Below, piece by piece: positions 7,631-16,669 of a stretch of DNA of 64,000 nt. The position numbers and the translations under genes are program-made. A model generated the notes under the pieces. It had not been told where the DNA came from. It did no database searches and was given only the letters and a program-made list of their open reading frames with translations. Where the stretch lies: NCBI GenBank assembly GCA_024274785.1, contig JAJSAM010000009.1, positions 62,001-126,000 on the forward strand, written 5' to 3'. This DNA is from Planctomycetota bacterium. Its GTDB lineage: Bacteria; Planctomycetota; JAJSAM01. Numbering within the stretch: the stretch's first letter is position 1; each line of letters opens with the position of its first letter.

Positions 7631-8989
7631 ATGGGCACCGTAAGAATAGGAAACGGTTGCGGGTTCTGGGGCGACAGCCCGGAAGGGCCGTATCAACTCG
7701 TCAGCCGCGGGAACCTCGACTATCTCACCCTCGACTACCTGGCCGAGGTGGCGCTCTCCATCCTGACCAAGCAGATGCGGAAGAACCCCGAGGCGGGATT
7801 CGCCTACGACTTCGTGGAGGCGCTCGACCGGATCGGGCCGCTCTGGCGGGACCAGCCGGGGCTCCGGATTGTCACGAACGCCGGGGGCGTCAACCCGGTG
7901 GGATGCGCCAAAGCCTGCGCGGAAGTGCTCCGGCGTCACGGTCTGACCGGCCGGAAGATCGCGCTGGTTACCGGCGATGACCTGATGCCCGATCTCGACC
8001 GATGGATGGCGAACGGCTACGAGTTCCGGCACATGGAGACCGGTGAAGCTCTGGGTGAGCATCGCTCGAAACTGGTTTCCGCCAATGCCTACATCGGCGT
8101 TCGGCCGATCGTCGAGGCTCTGGCCGCCGGCGCCGACCTCGTCCTGGCGGGAAGGGTGACCGACCCCGCCCTCGCGCTCGGTCCGGCGATCCACGCGCAT
8201 GGATGGCACGACGATCAGTGGAACCGCCTGGCGGGCGGCACGGTGGCCGGCCACCTGATCGAGTGCGGCACGCAGGTGTGCGGCGGCATCTCGACCGGAT
8301 GGCTCGACATTCCCGATCCCGCGGGTATCGGCTTCCCCATCGTCGAGGTGTCGGATGACGGCTTCGCGGTCGTCACCAAGCCGGAAGGTACCGGAGGCCG
8401 GGTCACCGAGTATACTGTGAAGGAGCAGTTGCTCTACGAGATCGGCGATCCGGTGAACTTTCTCACCCCGGACGTCACCGTGGACTTCACCAGCCTTCGG
8501 GTGCAGGAGGTTGGCGAGAACCGTGTGCTCGTTTCCGGGGCGAAGGGCCGTCAACCCGGGGACGAGTACAAGGTTTCCGCCGCGATGGTGGCCGGGTACA
8601 TGGCCAGCGGCGAGCTGACCGTCTTCGGGGAGCGGGCCGTGGAAAAAGCGACCCGTGCCGGTGAGTCCGTGCTGGAGCGTTTGCGCCGCGTGGGCGTCAC
8701 CTTCGAGTCGACCCGGGTGGAGTGCCTGCGGACCGGCGCCTCCGTTCCGGGCACCGAGGAAGTCGACCACGGCGTGACCGAGGTGGGGCTGCGCGTCACC
8801 GTTCGCGACCACGACCGGGAGAAGGTCCGGAGATTCTCACGCGAACTGGCATCTCTCATCACCGCTGGTCCTCCCGGCACCACCGGCTACGCGGCGGGAC
8901 GCCCCCGCGTCCGGGATACGCTGGCCTATTGGCCGACGCTGGTCGCCAGGGATTGGATCACCACGAAGATCGAAATGATCGAGGTGTAA
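7631..8989 (+). CDS. AtuA-family (DUF1446) protein
   Basis: 452 aa that match the acyclic terpene utilisation A family through most of their length: VRIGNGCGFWGDSPEG at the N-terminus, then IVTNAGGVNPVGCAKAC, LVLAGRVTDPALALGP and CGGISTGW. In Pseudomonas, AtuA is part of citronellol/geraniol degradation, but most bacterial members are uncharacterised. Many homologues are about 100 residues longer and carry a C-terminal AtuA-like ferredoxin-fold domain. Here that domain is a separate gene starting 2 bp after the stop codon. Neither atuC/F carboxylase genes nor other terpene genes are nearby, so the terpene role should not be assumed. Confidence 0.85.
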   Translation: MGTVRIGNGCGFWGDSPEGPYQLVSRGNLDYLTLDYLAEVALSILTKQMRKNPEAGFAYDFVEALDRIGPLWRDQPGLRIVTNAGGVNPVGCAKACAEVLRRHGLTGRKIALVTGDDLMPDLDRWMANGYEFRHMETGEALGEHRSKLVSANAYIGVRPIVEALAAGADLVLAGRVTDPALALGPAIHAHGWHDDQWNRLAGGTVAGHLIECGTQVCGGISTGWLDIPDPAGIGFPIVEVSDDGFAVVTKPEGTGGRVTEYTVKEQLLYEIGDPVNFLTPDVTVDFTSLRVQEVGENRVLVSGAKGRQPGDEYKVSAAMVAGYMASGELTVFGERAVEKATRAGESVLERLRRVGVTFESTRVECLRTGASVPGTEEVDHGVTEVGLRVTVRDHDREKVRRFSRELASLITAGPPGTTGYAAGRPRVRDTLAYWPTLVARDWITTKIEMIEV

Positions 8990-8991
8990 GC

Positions 8992-9363
8992 ATGGCTCCC
9001 ATCGAAACGAGCTACACCGTGCGGGTTCGCCAACTCGCGTACTCGCGAAGCGGTGACAAGGGCAACACCTCGAACATCGGCGTCATCGCCTATACCGCGA
9101 AGGCCTACGAGTGGCTCAAGGCGGAGTTGACCGTCGAGGTGGTGAAGGAGCACTTCAAGGAGGTCTCGGACGGCAAGGTGGACCGGTACGAGTTGCCCAA
9201 TCTCCTGGCTCTGAACTTTGTCCTGCACGACGTGCTGGGTGGTGGAGGCAGTCGATCGCTCCGGGTGGATGCGCAGGGAAAGGCGCTCGGACAGGCGATG
9301 CTGCAGCTTCGAATTCCGGCACCTTCCGCCTATGTGATCGAAGAAGCCCGCGCGGCGCGGTAG
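8992..9363 (+). CDS. AtuA-like ferredoxin-fold domain protein
   Basis: 123 aa starting at the ATG at 8992, just after the TAA of the AtuA gene. Diagnostic features are the SRSGDKGNTSNIGVIAY segment near the N-terminus and YELPNLLALNFVLHDVLGGG in the middle, both typical of the C-terminal domain of full-length AtuA proteins. The tight spacing makes translational coupling and a two-subunit complex with the upstream protein likely. The upstream open frame continues to 8722 but overlaps the AtuA coding region and is not needed. Confidence 0.8.
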   Translation: MAPIETSYTVRVRQLAYSRSGDKGNTSNIGVIAYTAKAYEWLKAELTVEVVKEHFKEVSDGKVDRYELPNLLALNFVLHDVLGGGGSRSLRVDAQGKALGQAMLQLRIPAPSAYVIEEARAAR

Positions 9364-9469
9364 CTCGCCATTCCCACCGGGGCGCGCTCCGCGACCGCCC
9401 TTGGGGGACGCGGGCCCCGGACGGCCTCCTGGTCCTCACGCAACGTGTGCCCTGGTGAGAAATGCGGGG

Positions 9470-9475
9470 TAGACT
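9470..9475 (+). promoter_or_regulatory. Possible -10 element for selB
   Basis: TAGACT in the context GGGGTAGACTCTC lies 6 nt before the selB ATG at 9482. The same GGGTAGACTCTC context appears at the dnaG promoter candidate (26073-26084). A start site about 7 nt downstream would fall on the ATG and give a leaderless message. The -35 region is weak. Confidence 0.3.
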
Positions 9476-9481
9476 CTCTGG

Positions 9482-11386
9482 ATGGGCGATGTCATTCCAC
9501 TGATGATCGGTACCGCCGGTCACGTCGATCACGGCAAGACCACACTTCTCTCGAGACTGGTGGGAGAGGCGCCCCATGCCGATCGGTTGCCCGAGGAGCG
9601 GGAGCGGGGCCTGACCATCGATATCGGCTACGCGGAGCTGCCGCTCGGGGACGGCCGCATGATCGGGGTGGTCGATGTGCCCGGACATGAGAAGTTCGTT
9701 CGGAACATGGTCGCCGCCGCTTCCGGGATCGACATCATCCTCCTCGTCGTCGCCGCGGATGACGGAGTGATGCCCCAGACCCGAGAGCACCTCGAGATCG
9801 CCGACCTTCTCGGTGCGAGTGCGGGGCTCGTGGCGTTGACGAAGGTGGACCTGGTCGACGAGGAGCTGGCCGAGGCGGCGGAAGAGGAAGTCCGCGAACT
9901 GATCAAGGGCACTTTTCTCGAGAGCTCCCCCGTCATCCACGTTTCCGGCATCACCGGTCAGGGCATCGACGAATTGCGGACGGCGCTGATCGCCGCAATG
10001 GAGCACGCCCGGCCGAAGGCGGACGAGGGGGTTTTCCGGGTCCCGGTGCAGCGCAGTTTCATGCTGGAGGGACACGGCACCGTGATCACCGGAGTCCCCC
10101 TCGCCGGCCGCGTGGCCATCGGGGACACGCTCGAAGTGGTGCGGGGCCGGAAAAAGTGCCGCGTCCGGGCGATCCAGGCCTACCACCGGGAGGTCGAGGA
10201 GGGCCGCGCCGGGCACCGTACCGCGCTGAAACTCTCGGATGTCTCCTGGCGGGAGGTCCGGCGCGGCGACGTCGTCGCGGAGCCCCGGTTCCTTCGCGAA
10301 CACCACCTCATCGAGGCTCGGCTGAAGTTCCTGCCGACCCGCGCGCGCAAGCTCGTCTCCAACTTTCCGGTGCGCTTCCATACCGGGACCTCGGAGGTCG
10401 TGGGGCGGGTGTTCCTGCTCGACGCACATTCGTTGTCCCCGGGTGAGGATGGGCTTGTGCAGTTTCGATTGGACCGGCCGGTGGCGACCGCCCCGGGCGA
10501 CCGGTTCGTGCTGCGCACGCCCTCCCCGCAGATGACGCTGGGTGGCGGCCGGGTGATCGGTTTCAGCAAGACCAAGCTGAGCGCCGGGAAGTCGCGGGCG
10601 GTCAAGCTCGTGCGGGCCCGGGAGAAGGGACTCGACGATCTTCGCGAAGCGGTGCTGTTTCACACCCGCGCGGCCGGGCTGCGGCGGACCTCCGTCACCG
10701 ATCTGGCCATCGAGACCTTGCGCCGACCGGAGGAGATCAGGCTGGTCCTTGCCACTCTGGTGGAAGAGGATCTGCTTTTTGCCAGCGGTGAGCGCTACCT
10801 CCATCCGCAGGAACTCGCCTACGGCCGGCGGAAACTCCGCGAACTGCTCGAGAGATTTCACCGGAAGGCACCGCTGCGGCCGGCGGCCGGCCGTGCCTGG
10901 GCCCGGGAGCAGTTGAAACTGACCGATCCCGTGCTCGACGCGGTCCTCGATGGCGAAGGTGGGGTCGAGGCGGTGTCCGGCGGCCGGCTGCGGATCGCCG
11001 GCTACGAGCCGGCCCTCTCGGCGGGCCAGCGCGAGCGGGTTGAGCGTCTGGAAGAGCTCCTGCTCGAGGATCGCTACACTCCGCCCCGGGAATCCGAACT
11101 CGCCGGTCTGATCGGTGCATTCCCCGAGGAAGCCGGCAGGCTGGTCGATCTGCTGATCGAAGCCGGAAAGCTGATCCGGATCGGCAGTGGGGTGGTGCTC
11201 CACGCGGACGCCGTGGAAGAAGCCCGCCTTGTGGTCGCGAATCATATCAGGAGCACCGGCGCCCTGGCGCCTTCGGATCTCAAGCGACTTCTGGGTATGT
11301 CCCGGAAGTACTCGATACCGCTCCTCGAGTGGTTCGATGCGGCGAGGTTCACGGTTCGAAAGGGCGACAGCCGGATCCTCGCCTGA
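9482..11386 (+). CDS. selB: Selenocysteine-specific elongation factor SelB
   Basis: 634 aa, normal for SelB. The GTPase domain has GHVDHGKT (residues 13-20), DVPGHE and TKVD motifs. It is followed by EF-Tu-like beta-barrel domains and a C-terminal run of winged-helix domains (about residues 390-634, ending RKYSIPLLEWFD), the part that reads the SECIS hairpin. SelB delivers Sec-tRNA to in-frame UGA codons. The ATG at 9482 adds seven residues before the conserved MIGTAGHVDHGKT start at 9503, which is an equally plausible initiation site. No selA, selD, tRNA-Sec or obvious selenoprotein gene lies in this window. The gene is followed by about 230 bp before a convergent terminator. Confidence 0.93.
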   Translation: MGDVIPLMIGTAGHVDHGKTTLLSRLVGEAPHADRLPEERERGLTIDIGYAELPLGDGRMIGVVDVPGHEKFVRNMVAAASGIDIILLVVAADDGVMPQTREHLEIADLLGASAGLVALTKVDLVDEELAEAAEEEVRELIKGTFLESSPVIHVSGITGQGIDELRTALIAAMEHARPKADEGVFRVPVQRSFMLEGHGTVITGVPLAGRVAIGDTLEVVRGRKKCRVRAIQAYHREVEEGRAGHRTALKLSDVSWREVRRGDVVAEPRFLREHHLIEARLKFLPTRARKLVSNFPVRFHTGTSEVVGRVFLLDAHSLSPGEDGLVQFRLDRPVATAPGDRFVLRTPSPQMTLGGGRVIGFSKTKLSAGKSRAVKLVRAREKGLDDLREAVLFHTRAAGLRRTSVTDLAIETLRRPEEIRLVLATLVEEDLLFASGERYLHPQELAYGRRKLRELLERFHRKAPLRPAAGRAWAREQLKLTDPVLDAVLDGEGGVEAVSGGRLRIAGYEPALSAGQRERVERLEELLLEDRYTPPRESELAGLIGAFPEEAGRLVDLLIEAGKLIRIGSGVVLHADAVEEARLVVANHIRSTGALAPSDLKRLLGMSRKYSIPLLEWFDAARFTVRKGDSRILA

Positions 11387-11563
11387 ACGCCCGGCGACTC
11401 GAGGAAACGTCCGCGGCCCTTCGTGGTGCGGACAGCGGCGCGCCCTCCACCATCCACCGTCCTCAGGGGCGGCCCCCGTGCCGGTCGTGCGCTCCGGGGG
11501 GGGATGCCGGAGACACCGGTGGGCCCCGACCGGACCGGGCCCCTCTGATCCATTGCACCCATG

Positions 11564-11596
11564 AAAAAAAACAGGCGGCGCCGAAGCGCCGCCTGT
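11564..11596 (-). terminator. Intrinsic terminator of the Ig-like/Gly-rich lipoprotein gene
   Basis: A perfect 10-bp stem (ACAGGCGGCG at 11571-11580 with CGCCGCCTGT at 11587-11596) and 6-nt loop is followed, on the minus strand, by a run of eight T (complement of A at 11564-11571). It lies 23 bp past the stop codon at 11619. Confidence 0.9.
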
Positions 11597-11618
11597 CTCG
11601 AATTCGACTCAGTTCCGA

Positions 11619-14135
11619 CTAGTAGCGGAACGGGATACCCAGGCGGTCCACGAACGGGAGTACGTCCGTGTACTTCTGGTTCCACTTGAGCTGGAAGATG
11701 ATCTTGATCCGGATGAACGAATAACCGAAACCGTTGAGGTCGGTCAGATCGGACAACTCCACCCAGTCGGACAGGGTGTCCGGGTTGAGGGTGCCGCCGT
11801 CCGGGTCGGTCAGGTCCATGTCTTCCAGGTAGGGGTTACCCGGGTTGGCTTCGTCCTCGAGCGCCATCTGGGCGTAGTAGGTGACGGAGTTGCCGTAGGT
11901 CTCGGCGCGGAGGTGCAGGGGGTTGCCCGGCTTCCACTCCTTCATCTCCGGGTCGTACACACCCAGGTTCATCCAAAGCGTCTGGCCGATCGAAGGAGCG
12001 CCACCACCCTCAGGCAGGAACTGCCCTGTGGACGGGTTCTTGTAGGTCAGGTTCGCGCCACCGAGACCGGTGATGTCGTCGGTGTCCGCAGCCTCGAAAC
12101 GAAGGTGGCCCTCGCCACCATTCCCACCGACACCACCGTAGTAGTAAGTGTAGGTCGAGACGTTTGCGCCGCCCAGGCCGCCGAGCACACTGAGGGTCGC
12201 GCCGGCTTCGAGATTGACGCCACCAGTGGAAGCGACCTTGATGGATCCGCCCGCACCGCCACCGCCGGCGCCGCCGGGCAGGTAGTAGTAGGAACCGGTG
12301 CTTCCGCCGTTCCCGCCGTCAGCGAGGACCCGGCCGGTAGCACCGACCGTGATCAGGGCGCCGGACTGGAGCTTGACCGCTCCGCCACCGCCGCCGCCAC
12401 CCGCTCCGGACTGCCGCCAGGGGGAGAAGTAGTACATGCCGCCGGAACCGGAGGCGCCACCGCTGCCACCGACGTTCGGCTCACGCTCGAGGTTGCCGCC
12501 GAGCGCCGCGCCACCCTTGCCGCCGGCACCGTTGTAGGTGTTCGACCAGGTGTAGCCACCTTTCAACCCATCGGTACCCTTGGTGCGACCACCGGATCCG
12601 CCTCCGCCGCCGCCCCACTGGTAGTTGTTACTGGTGGAAGTACCGCCACCCTTACCGGGGTAACCGCCGTAGGTGATCTGGACGCCGTCGAGTCCCGGGG
12701 CCTTTCTCGCGCTGCCCGTGTAGCAGTTCGCGCCGTGGGCCGCGCCGGGACCGCCGATGCCGCCCTTGCGGAGCGGCAGGGCGGAGTTGTTGGTCCTCGA
12801 CTCGCTCGTGTCACCGACGCCACCACTGATGTTCAGCGTGCCGTTGATGTTCATGGGGAAAAGCGACAGGATCTTGACCGCGTGGTTATTGGGGTCCTGC
12901 TTGCCGCGATTGGCATCGGTGTAATTGCCGAGCACGCGCACCGTGATGCCCTGCGGGATGTCGACCTTGCGGAAGTTGAACTCGTCGTAGAGAGTTCCGT
13001 CGATCGGGTCGAGAACGCCAAGGTCCACACCGGGGGTGTTGGTGGGAGTAATGGTGACGTTCGCGAGGGGTGTCAGGTCGCCGGACTTACCGGTTCCACC
13101 GGCGGCTGTGAACAACGCCGCGAGTGCATTCTCCACGGCTTCGTCCCAGGACGCGGTCGTGTTGTCCTCGTCCCGGACGGTGTTCTTCTCGCTTTGGGTG
13201 AACTCCAGGGACAGCAAGGCGGACTTCCAGGGCTCGTCCCGCACGCTGAACTGCGAGTTGAACGGGGTCATGTCGTTGCCCACCAGGTCCTCCACGCGGC
13301 GGTCCACGTGCAGTGCGTAGACCGCGTCGTCCGCCAGCGGATAGGTGGGCACGAAAGTCACTGTCACCCGCTCGAGGCTCTGCTCGAGCTTCGGAATTCC
13401 CGGCACGAGCCGGCCCACCGGCTTGCCCTGGCGGCTGACCATGGTCAGCGTGATGTTGGTCGTGTTGACCGTCGCCGGGTTGAGCGGACGACGGGTGAAG
13501 GTGAGGGTAATTCCGTTATCGGTACTGACCTCTTCGGCACCGTCAGGCGGGTTGACGAACTTGACGCCTGGGGACTCGCCCGGGATGAGCGGGTCGAGGA
13601 AGTTGTCGATGTACAGGTTCTCGGAACCCGTGAGCGCCGTCTGGAAGCTGACGGTCGTCTCGTTCTTCAGCCGATCACCGGTATAGTTCCGCACCGTCGT
13701 GATCTGCGGAATGCCCGGCATGATGATCCGGTAAGGCGTCCCCGGCTGGAGGCCGGAGTCCGACAGGTCCGGGAGAGTGGGGAGCTGAGGATAGAAGCGG
13801 ACGAACCGGGTGTCCTTCCCTTCCTCCTCGATTCCCACCCGGAAGTATCCGGGTACCTGCCTCCCATAGTTGGGACCTTCGCGGATTTGAATAGTGTCGG
13901 GACGGACCGAGTCAGGGAACAGCAGTTCCGAAAACTCGAAGAGGATTGTCTGGTTCAGCGCGACACCGTCGAAATCCGCGACACTGACGTCCATCAGGAT
14001 CAGATCCGATGCAGTCAGGCTGCCGGGAATTCCGCCGATATTGCTGCCTCCGCCTCCGCCACCACCGCAAGCGGTCATCGTCCCCGCTGCGGCAAGCAGC
14101 GCGACCATGACCATCCACGTCCGTAGTGACTTCAT
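11619..14135 (-). CDS. Exported lipoprotein with Ig-like (SbsA/Big_5) domains and a Gly-rich region
   Basis: 838 aa. A lipoprotein signal ends in TMTAC followed by seven glycines, so Cys22/23 should be lipidated. Residues about 40-310 hold two Ig-like domains with the SbsA/Big_5 pattern: NQTILFEFSELLFPDSV with IQIREGPNYGRQVPG, then GITLTFTRRPLNPATVN. Residues about 440-690 are a Gly-rich, Tyr-containing region with many GGxGG runs, resembling Gly-rich adhesin or fibre segments. The C-terminal 130 residues are a mixed domain without a clear match. The expected location is the outer membrane or cell surface, and the protein may be structural or adhesive (inference). It is a single-gene transcript with its own terminator. 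A 7-bp hairpin at 14192-14211 lies in its probable leader. Confidence 0.85.
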   Translation of the reverse strand: MKSLRTWMVMVALLAAAGTMTACGGGGGGGSNIGGIPGSLTASDLILMDVSVADFDGVALNQTILFEFSELLFPDSVRPDTIQIREGPNYGRQVPGYFRVGIEEEGKDTRFVRFYPQLPTLPDLSDSGLQPGTPYRIIMPGIPQITTVRNYTGDRLKNETTVSFQTALTGSENLYIDNFLDPLIPGESPGVKFVNPPDGAEEVSTDNGITLTFTRRPLNPATVNTTNITLTMVSRQGKPVGRLVPGIPKLEQSLERVTVTFVPTYPLADDAVYALHVDRRVEDLVGNDMTPFNSQFSVRDEPWKSALLSLEFTQSEKNTVRDEDNTTASWDEAVENALAALFTAAGGTGKSGDLTPLANVTITPTNTPGVDLGVLDPIDGTLYDEFNFRKVDIPQGITVRVLGNYTDANRGKQDPNNHAVKILSLFPMNINGTLNISGGVGDTSESRTNNSALPLRKGGIGGPGAAHGANCYTGSARKAPGLDGVQITYGGYPGKGGGTSTSNNYQWGGGGGGSGGRTKGTDGLKGGYTWSNTYNGAGGKGGAALGGNLEREPNVGGSGGASGSGGMYYFSPWRQSGAGGGGGGGAVKLQSGALITVGATGRVLADGGNGGSTGSYYYLPGGAGGGGAGGSIKVASTGGVNLEAGATLSVLGGLGGANVSTYTYYYGGVGGNGGEGHLRFEAADTDDITGLGGANLTYKNPSTGQFLPEGGGAPSIGQTLWMNLGVYDPEMKEWKPGNPLHLRAETYGNSVTYYAQMALEDEANPGNPYLEDMDLTDPDGGTLNPDTLSDWVELSDLTDLNGFGYSFIRIKIIFQLKWNQKYTDVLPFVDRLGIPFRY

Positions 14136-14506
14136 TCGATCACCCCCGCGTTAAACGCATTGATGTTTCTGCCGACTCTTCGCACAGGGATCCTCCCCAC
14201 CCTCGGGGAGGGCTGCAGTCGAGCGTCGGCAGGCTTTGAATTCTACCTCTGGAATGTCCTGAAGCAATCTCCATGCCGGGTGGAGATTCCGAATTCGTTA
14301 CGACCTGCCCCCCCTTATATCAGCGGGTTCCGGTCAAGACCAGCAAGAAGCCCGTATCGGGGGCGCTGCCCGGCGAGCGGTTGTGACACGGGGAATCGTG
14401 CGATTTCGCTCCGCTTGCGTCCCGGTTCGCTCTTCGCGGGAATTTCCCGCCGGAGGGCTCCCCGCATTTGTAGCATGGCACGCGTTGGGGTGGGCTCGGA
14501 GACCGG
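14136..14506. other. Divergent intergenic region with two hairpins
   Basis: These 371 bp separate the minus-strand lipoprotein gene from the plus-strand TMTC-like operon and must hold both promoters. I see a hairpin CCTCCCC (14192-14198)/GGGGAGG (14205-14211), which would lie in the lipoprotein leader. A second one, GCGGGA (14436-14441)/TCCCGC (14445-14450), lies 57 bp before the plus-strand start. No T tract follows either, so they are not typical terminators. Operator or leader structures are possible. No ORF with a good start is present. Confidence 0.45.
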
Positions 14507-16669
14507 ATGAAGCAGAGAATATTGCCGCTCCTCCTGGTCCTCGCGTCGGTGGGGGCCTATGCCGGGCTCCTGTCGCGGAGCGACCTGGAGTTCGTGTACG
14601 ACGACCATCGGTTTGTCATGGACAACCAGGCCATCCGCGACATGGGTAATTTCGCGGAATTCTTCGCGAATCCGGCCACTGCGGACTCCCAGAGCTGGTC
14701 CGGCATCTACCGACCGCTCCGAACGCTCGACTTCGCCATCGACTATGCGATCGTCGGGACCACGGAGGGAGCCGGCGCGGTCCGCTGGTACCACTTCCGG
14801 AACGTCATCTACCACGCCCTGGCCACTCTGTTGGTGTTCTGGCTCTTTTTACGGTGGGGTGCGGATCGCAACTGGGCCGGCCTGGGCGCCCTGGTCTTTG
14901 CCCTCCATCCGGTGCAAGTCGAGGCGGTGGCGTGGGTTACAAGCAGGGCGGACGTGCTCTGCCTCGTCCTGCTGCTCGGCGCGATGCTGCTCCATGCACG
15001 TTCCCGCGGCCTGGACCGTTTTTTTGCGGGCGCAGCCGGACTCCTGGTGCTGGCGTTGCTCGCCAAGGAAGCTTCCATTGTGTTTCCGGGGCTCGTTCTC
15101 CTCACGGACTTCGTTTTCCGTGACGAGCGGAAGTTACGAACCACCTTGAAGCGGTGGCCGAGCTATCTCATCTACAGCGCCATCGTCGGCGTCTACATCC
15201 TCCTCTGGATCAATCGGCACGACGTGCATGGTGGGAGCCGGTGGGAGGTCGAGCCGCTCATCCGCGAGGTGTTTCCCGGTCAGTTGTTGACCATGGCCCG
15301 CGGTTTTGCCTACTACCTTCGCCTCCTCATCCTTCCTGTGGATCTTGCGCAGGACTACTACGTCCCGGAAGTCACGTCCCTTGACGTGCTGACGGTGATC
15401 TGCGCTCTCTTCGTGCTCGGCGCGATCGCCTGGTCGTGCCTGGCGATCTTCCGGGTCGGCAGTATCTTCGCCTTTGCGGTCCTGTGGTTCCTGATCGCGA
15501 TCTTTCCCACCTCGAACCTCCTGGTACCGATCGGAATTCCCACCGCGGAGCGATTCCTGTACCTCCCCATGGTGGGGGTCGCTTTCCTGTGCGGATCCCT
15601 GCTGGCCCGGGTCGTCAACCGCGGCGCCTTCGGACGCGTGGTGGTGGGCGCTCTGTTCGTCTGCCTGTTCGCGGTGAGTTTCACCCGGGCCCAGGTCTGG
15701 ACCAGCAACCGCGCGCTCTGGTCGAGCACCTTGCGCTATGAGAGCCCGAGGGCGGTGGAGTGGTTTGCCGCCGAATACCGCACCGACGGCGAGGAACTCC
15801 AGGCGCGGGAGCGGGAACTCCGGGATCAGGGTAAGTTCGAGGAAGCGAACCTGGTGCGGGACGAGGCTCATGCTCTCCTCGAGCGTTCGGTGGCGGAACA
15901 TAACCGTGCCATCCTCGCCTGGAAGAGGCTCGCTGGCCAGGTGGAGAAGCAGTTCGGCGCCCAGGCCCGGCAGGCGATCAGCCTGTTTGATCTGGGGCGC
16001 TTCGACGATGCCCTCGAGCGCGCCGACGAGTGCGTTTCGTTGTACCCCGGAATGGCCGACGCAAGGTACGCACGCAGCCTTGCTCTCGCCGGACTCGGTC
16101 GGCTGCGGGAATCTGCGGCGGAACTCGAGCGGACCCTGTTGATCAGATCCTCGAAGAACTACCTGATATCCGGCGCCGGTATCTACGAGAAGCTGGCTGA
16201 GTATTACGAGCGGCGGGAGAACCAGGCCCGTGCCTACCTGGCGCTGCAGCGCTCGTTCGACCTCATGCCGTCGGAAGCGGACAACCCCGCGGTGTTTCGG
16301 GCGCTCCGCAATCTCGAAGCGGCTTACCGCAGCCAGGTCTCGGGCCTCGAGGCGGCGATCGCGAAGAAACCGGCCGACGGTGATCGGCGCCTCCAACTCG
16401 CCTCCGTGCACGCCTCCTTCGGGAACTACCAGGTGGCCGGGGCCATGTTCGACGACCTGATGAGGCCGGATCAGGTCGGCCGGCATCCTCTGGTGCTCGG
16501 GCCGTATGCTCTCTATTTCTGGCAGTGGCGTGATACGAAGGATGGCTACGAGCGAGCGATCGCGATCTATCGTGAAATCCTGGCGGCGGACCCCGGGAGA
16601 GCGGATATCAGGGAGCAGATCGACGTATGCCTGAAGGAATTGGCCGAGCTTCCAAAGGAGAACCAATGA
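14507..16669 (+). CDS. TMTC-like multi-pass membrane protein with C-terminal TPRs
   Basis: 720 aa. The N-terminal ~430 residues are a GT-C-type membrane domain of about ten hydrophobic segments. It carries motifs seen in TMTC/DUF1736 proteins: FVYDDHRFVMDN with a DD-like first-loop acidic pair, HPVQVEAVAWVTSRADVL, and PTSNLLVPIGIPTAERFLYL. The remainder is helical and contains TPR-like units (FDLGRFDDALERADECVSLYP). Eukaryotic TMTCs are O-mannosyltransferases; bacterial homologues have the same plan but no established acceptor. A lipid-linked sugar donor and periplasmic protein acceptors are inferred. It overlaps the next gene by 4 bp (ATGA) and heads a three-gene operon. Confidence 0.82.
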   Translation: MKQRILPLLLVLASVGAYAGLLSRSDLEFVYDDHRFVMDNQAIRDMGNFAEFFANPATADSQSWSGIYRPLRTLDFAIDYAIVGTTEGAGAVRWYHFRNVIYHALATLLVFWLFLRWGADRNWAGLGALVFALHPVQVEAVAWVTSRADVLCLVLLLGAMLLHARSRGLDRFFAGAAGLLVLALLAKEASIVFPGLVLLTDFVFRDERKLRTTLKRWPSYLIYSAIVGVYILLWINRHDVHGGSRWEVEPLIREVFPGQLLTMARGFAYYLRLLILPVDLAQDYYVPEVTSLDVLTVICALFVLGAIAWSCLAIFRVGSIFAFAVLWFLIAIFPTSNLLVPIGIPTAERFLYLPMVGVAFLCGSLLARVVNRGAFGRVVVGALFVCLFAVSFTRAQVWTSNRALWSSTLRYESPRAVEWFAAEYRTDGEELQARERELRDQGKFEEANLVRDEAHALLERSVAEHNRAILAWKRLAGQVEKQFGAQARQAISLFDLGRFDDALERADECVSLYPGMADARYARSLALAGLGRLRESAAELERTLLIRSSKNYLISGAGIYEKLAEYYERRENQARAYLALQRSFDLMPSEADNPAVFRALRNLEAAYRSQVSGLEAAIAKKPADGDRRLQLASVHASFGNYQVAGAMFDDLMRPDQVGRHPLVLGPYALYFWQWRDTKDGYERAIAIYREILAADPGRADIREQIDVCLKELAELPKENQ

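Noticed and set aside
7378-7638. N-terminal extension of the aminotransferase frame
   Set aside because: The extra 87 codons show no family similarity, cross an 8-bp tandem repeat and overlap the start of the divergent AtuA gene.
9364-9481. tRNA-Sec gene next to selB
   Set aside because: The 118 bp hold no acceptor stem, anticodon arm or T-arm sequence of a tRNA.
11913-14126. 737-codon open frame on the plus strand, antisense to the lipoprotein gene
   Set aside because: It has no signal, domain or ribosome site and mirrors the high-GC codon pattern of the well-supported minus-strand gene. The same holds for the 932-codon plus frame at 54679-57477 and the 806-codon plus frame at 738-3158.
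14192-14211. Intrinsic terminator in the divergent region
   Set aside because: A 7-bp stem is present, but no T tract follows on either strand and no gene ends here.
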